Assembly (NCBI RefSeq): GCF_009870125.1
Contig: NC_046683.1
Span: 2,108,001 to 2,172,000 of the forward strand
Direction of reading: 5' to 3'
Origin: Drosophila pseudoobscura
Taxonomy: Eukaryota > Arthropoda > Insecta > Diptera > Drosophilidae
DNA length: 64,000 bases
The translations under genes were made by a program, and so were the position numbers. The notes beneath the pieces were generated by a model. The model saw only the letters and a program-made list of their open reading frames with translations. It did no database searches and was not told the DNA's origin. Numbering within the stretch: the stretch's first letter is position 1; each line of letters begins with the position of its first letter. Positions 60,543 to 64,000 of this stretch are shown here, piece after piece.

Positions 60543-62671
60543 GTGCACTTTTGCAATAGAAGCGAATATTCAGAGAGCATCGTCTTCAGCTCATGTTTCC
60601 AGCCTGGGACGTGAGGCCTAAAGCTTCCTTGGCAGATCTTTGGCTCTTGCCATCATCAAAATCTACTGAAATATATTCAAAAAATATTCGCAAATTGCTA
60701 AGAAAATTTCAAAGCAATGCCAATTTTCGGTCTCAGCAAACCATCTGCAATTGGGCATGGCATTTGCATAGCTTAACAATTAAATCTACCCTTTAATAGT
60801 CGCACATTGGGCAAATCTTTTTCCCACACCCACCAGCCACCATCCACCAGCCACCATCCACCACCCACCAGAGACAGAGGCAGAAACCGAAGATCCCCGA
60901 GAAATGCGCTTGCAAATCGCGTGTCGCGTGACGCGTTTTGCCGGCTGCTGCCCTGCCCATTCATTGCATCGATCCATCCCCATCGCATCCCCAAAAAAAG
61001 ATACAGAATAAAAAGAAAGATACATCCCCAACATATTTGTGCAACTTATCAGCGCATTTAAAATTAGCAAAAATAAAAAATCAACAACAACAACAACGAC
61101 AACAAAAGTGAACAGCAAACGTATGAGGCATGAGGGATGAGTGGTTGTTGCTGTTGTTCTCGTTATTGTCTGCTGTTTGTCGACATCTGTGTGGATGTGG
61201 CTGTGGCTATGGCTGCGACTGTGGCTGCGACTGTGGCGGTGGCAAGTGTGGGGCAAGTCGCAGTCACAGTCGCAGTCGGTCGCGTGATTTGCTTTTTACT
61301 CGCAAAACGGAACGGAAGGGGAGCAAAACGGAACGGAACGAAACGAAACGGGAACGGTTGGCAATGGAACGGCAAGGAAGAAACTAAAAGCTAAAAACCA
61401 ACAAAATAAAAATAGTCATTGAAAATGTTTACGGCCAGGCCGGGACTCGGGTCCTCCTTCAGTTCTTGTTGCCGCTGTGGCCGCTGTTGCTCCAAAATCA
61501 GACAGAAGCAAAAGATACATACAGTGTGTGTGTATATGTGCGAGATGCAGTACTGCATCCATAGATACATTCAATAGATTTTATAGATTGTGGTTTCTGG
61601 GCATAGATCCTTGGCGAATCTTAGGCCGCTTTTTGGGCCACGATTAATGGCTGTCCGTCCTGCCCTGACGAAACGCACTGTACTTGCTCTTATTGTGGCA
61701 CCTGCTCTTATTCAACAATAGAATTGTTTCGGTCTTTTTACATAAGCCAAATGCAGGCGTAAGCTAATTTTGCTTTCGTGGCGATTTTTCTTGGCTGCAG
61801 ATCAGGCGGCGCGGCAAAAACCGCGAGGAACGAGCCCCCCTTTTTGGGTTCTGCTGCTGCTCGATTTGGGGGCGTTTCGCTGGCGACTTTCCACGCGTGG
61901 TGGTGCGGCTTTTTCACTTTTGAACTTTATTTATTTTTCATTTTTGTTAGTAGGTAGGGTAAGGGGTCCTGAGGGGTCCCAAGGGGTCCCAAGGGGTCCC
62001 AACGGGTATTGCTGCGAGTAGTATTTGTCCATCAGTTTTTGTTTGCTCTGTTGCCGCTTTGCACCGCCTTCGATCGGGTGGTGTTTGCTCTCCTCCTCAG
62101 CTGTCATAAATTATCACCGCCCTAGCGACCACAAGCGACGATGTGTGCTGCCCCATAGCCCCCTTGGCTGCCCTCTGTATGGGCGGGGCGGAGGGGAGGG
62201 GAAAACGCACTTAATCAGCCATTAGAAATCTTCATTAGAACTGGCGTGTCCCCAAAAATGAAAGAAAAACGCTGGCCGCAAACACATTTCTGGCTTTGTT
62301 TGCTTTGCACTTAAATAATTTAATTGCTTATAAAACAAATAACTGGCGGACCGAACTGGTTCGCAGTTCGTGAACCATTTGTACAAATACACAGATACAC
62401 AGATACAGAGATACCCAGATACACATTTATAAATACATATGTATATCTGTTGGGTTTTTATCGGAGTTTGATTCGGTTTCGTTTTGTTTTATTCTCTGTT
62501 GTGTGCCGCTGTGTTTTCATTTGAGGGCAGATTCGATTGATTGATGGACTGATTGACAGGCCAACACTCGTAGCTGTCAAATTTGAAGCAACTCAAACCG
62601 AAAGGAGCTACGGAATCGGACCGAGTCATTCACAGAGAGAAAGAAATCAGTCCACCCATTCCTCAAAGTAA

Positions 62672-62706
62672 TACCACAGATACAGATACAGATACAGATA
62701 CAGATA
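62672..62706 (+). repeat. (GATACA)n hexamer repeat
   Basis: Five consecutive perfect ACAGAT units. A related ACAGATAC run is at 62388-62425. Confidence 0.9.
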
Positions 62707-62971
62707 GGGGAGACAGATACACATATACTGTTCTTTGATTATATTCATATGTGTCTGTGTATCTGCAAGTTTTCTTTTCTTTTCATTGAATTTTATGATA
62801 TCCCATGTTGAGCTTTAACATTTGCGCTAATTATTTTGCCACAATTAATTAAGGCGCAAAATAAAAATAACATTAAACAAGATCCAACCCACAAAAAGGC
62901 CAGATAAATAAATATGCACATACATATATATCTTATAGATACATCCAATATATATGCTATATATTGCATAC

Positions 62972-62996
62972 GTGTGTGTGTGTGTGTGTGTGTGTA
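62972..62996 (+). repeat. (GT)12 microsatellite
   Basis: Pure GT run flanked by TATATA-rich sequence. Confidence 0.95.
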
Positions 62997-63290
62997 TAAA
63001 TAAATAAAAACAGTTTCGGCCTGCCGGCCTGCCTGCCTGCCTGCCTGGCCTGCTCTATATACGATATATCCACTGATCTCCGCTGATCTTTTAACTCAAT
63101 TAAAAGCGCGTACGAGCGCCAAAATTTTCAAAGGCACTCTGTCTGTCCCCCCCGTCTCGCTGTCTCTTTCCATAGCCATAGTCTACCCTACCTATCTCAT
63201 TCTGCTGCTGCTGCTGCTACAAAAAATAGCCGACAACTCGACGCCGTCGCTGGCTTTTGGTTTTGGTTCTGGTTCTGCGTCATGTGAGTC

Positions 63291-63366
63291 ACTGCAACAA
63301 CAGCAACAACCACAGCAGTACAGTACTATAGAGTGTGGCAGCAGCATCAGCAGCACCAGCAGCAAC
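63291..63366 (+). repeat. CAG/CAA triplet run
   Basis: Imperfect CAGCAACAG units with one 20-bp interruption. The long frames it creates on both strands are not supported by start or splice signals. Confidence 0.8.
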
Positions 63367-64000
63367 GCATTTGGCAACAATCACAATTGCCAGGCGAAAA
63401 TATCTGTGGTACGTTTTCCTTTTGGCCACAGCAACAGCCATAGCCACAGCCACAGCCACAGCCTGGTGGCCACAGCAGCAGCAGCAGAACCACTGATGAC
63501 ACATGTAGTACGAGATACTTGTACGAGTATCTGTATATGCCCCTCTTCTGTCTTCCGTCTTCCGTCCCACGTGTGTGTGGTGTGGCTGTTCTTTTGACTG
63601 TAATTAGCACATTGTAAAGCACAAAAAAGAGATACATATGTATATTTTGCTGTCTTTATGCAGAGCATACCGCACCACAATGGCACACCACACCAAACAG
63701 TCCATGGTCCAAATTGACACGCTTCTCCTTTCAGCAAAGGAGTGTCCTTTCTCTTTTCCTCTTCCTTTAGTTTCGGCAACGAACGATCTCATCTTTGAAA
63801 ACTTTTGTCGCCTGCCCAAAACTGCATGCGAGGGGGGCAGGGGGCCAGCGGGGGCATTATTATTTTTAACATTTGTTTGCTAATGATTCGTAGGCTGCAA
63901 ATGTTTGCCCAGACACTTTCAAGTTGCGGTGGCTGCTCTGCTGCTGCTGCTGCAGTCCGTAAATTGTTGCAATTTGTGCTCCACTCTCACTCTCGCTCTC

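Larger units (their letters stand above)
57218..64000 (+). other. intron-like sequence downstream of the first coding exon
   Basis: No plus-strand coding exon with matching phase was seen up to the right edge. The 286-codon frame at 59130-59990 is assembled from CA, CAG, TTTTT and GT repeats. The stretch carries many microsatellites (listed separately), poly-C (58981-58990), a GGGTCCCAA repeat (61965-62003) and GCCTGCCT units (63020-63046). Confidence 0.5.

Noticed and set aside
1..64000. tRNA, rRNA or snoRNA genes
   Set aside because: No B-box/T-loop pattern, rRNA core or paired C/D boxes were recognised by eye. A covariance-model scan would be needed to exclude small RNAs.

Overview
This is animal nuclear DNA, very probably from a Drosophila. 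The sequence shows 55-130 bp GT-AG introns, an Inr+DPE core promoter, GAGA runs, perfect DREF octamers (TATCGATA), CAG/CTG 'opa' runs and dense (CA)n, (GA)n and GATACA microsatellites. The repeat-rich, fairly GC-rich non-coding DNA looks most like the obscura group (pseudoobscura, persimilis, miranda), but that is inference. No bacterial-style operon, rRNA, tRNA or CRISPR was seen. Most long open frames are translations of simple repeats or of the tandem array and are not listed as genes.

Layout. 0-9 kb: mainly intergenic, with one small Cys-rich open frame (4454-4648, +). 9.2-11.4 kb: an intact three-exon MARVEL-domain membrane protein gene (+). 14.85-15.13 kb: a candidate 3'-terminal coding exon with AATAAA (+). 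15318-26941: the main feature, an 11.6-kb fold-back-like element. It has inverted terminal arms, a 5-bp flanking direct repeat and about 41 tandem units of 319, 175 or 209 bp; the array looks like an amplified piece of the element's own arm. 27-30.3 kb: minus-strand coding traces, partly broken (27.4-27.7 kb) and partly with phase-consistent exons (28.87-29.52 and 29.90-30.32 kb). 33.3-34.8 kb: a compact pair of small convergent genes. The plus-strand one is a complete TATA-to-poly(A) gene for a 69-residue secreted peptide, and its intron holds tandem copies of an exon/intron module. 34.8-48 kb: no convincing gene, with a CGATA/DRE cluster at 36.2 kb. 48.1-48.6 kb: a GAGA/Inr/DPE promoter with DREs on both sides, taken as the start of a large plus-strand gene. 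56806-57211: the first coding exon of a secreted or membrane protein whose remaining exons lie beyond the window; the rest is intron-like.

The genes show no common pathway. The theme is a large developmental-type locus (48 kb to past the right edge) preceded by small lineage-specific genes and a transposon-born satellite.
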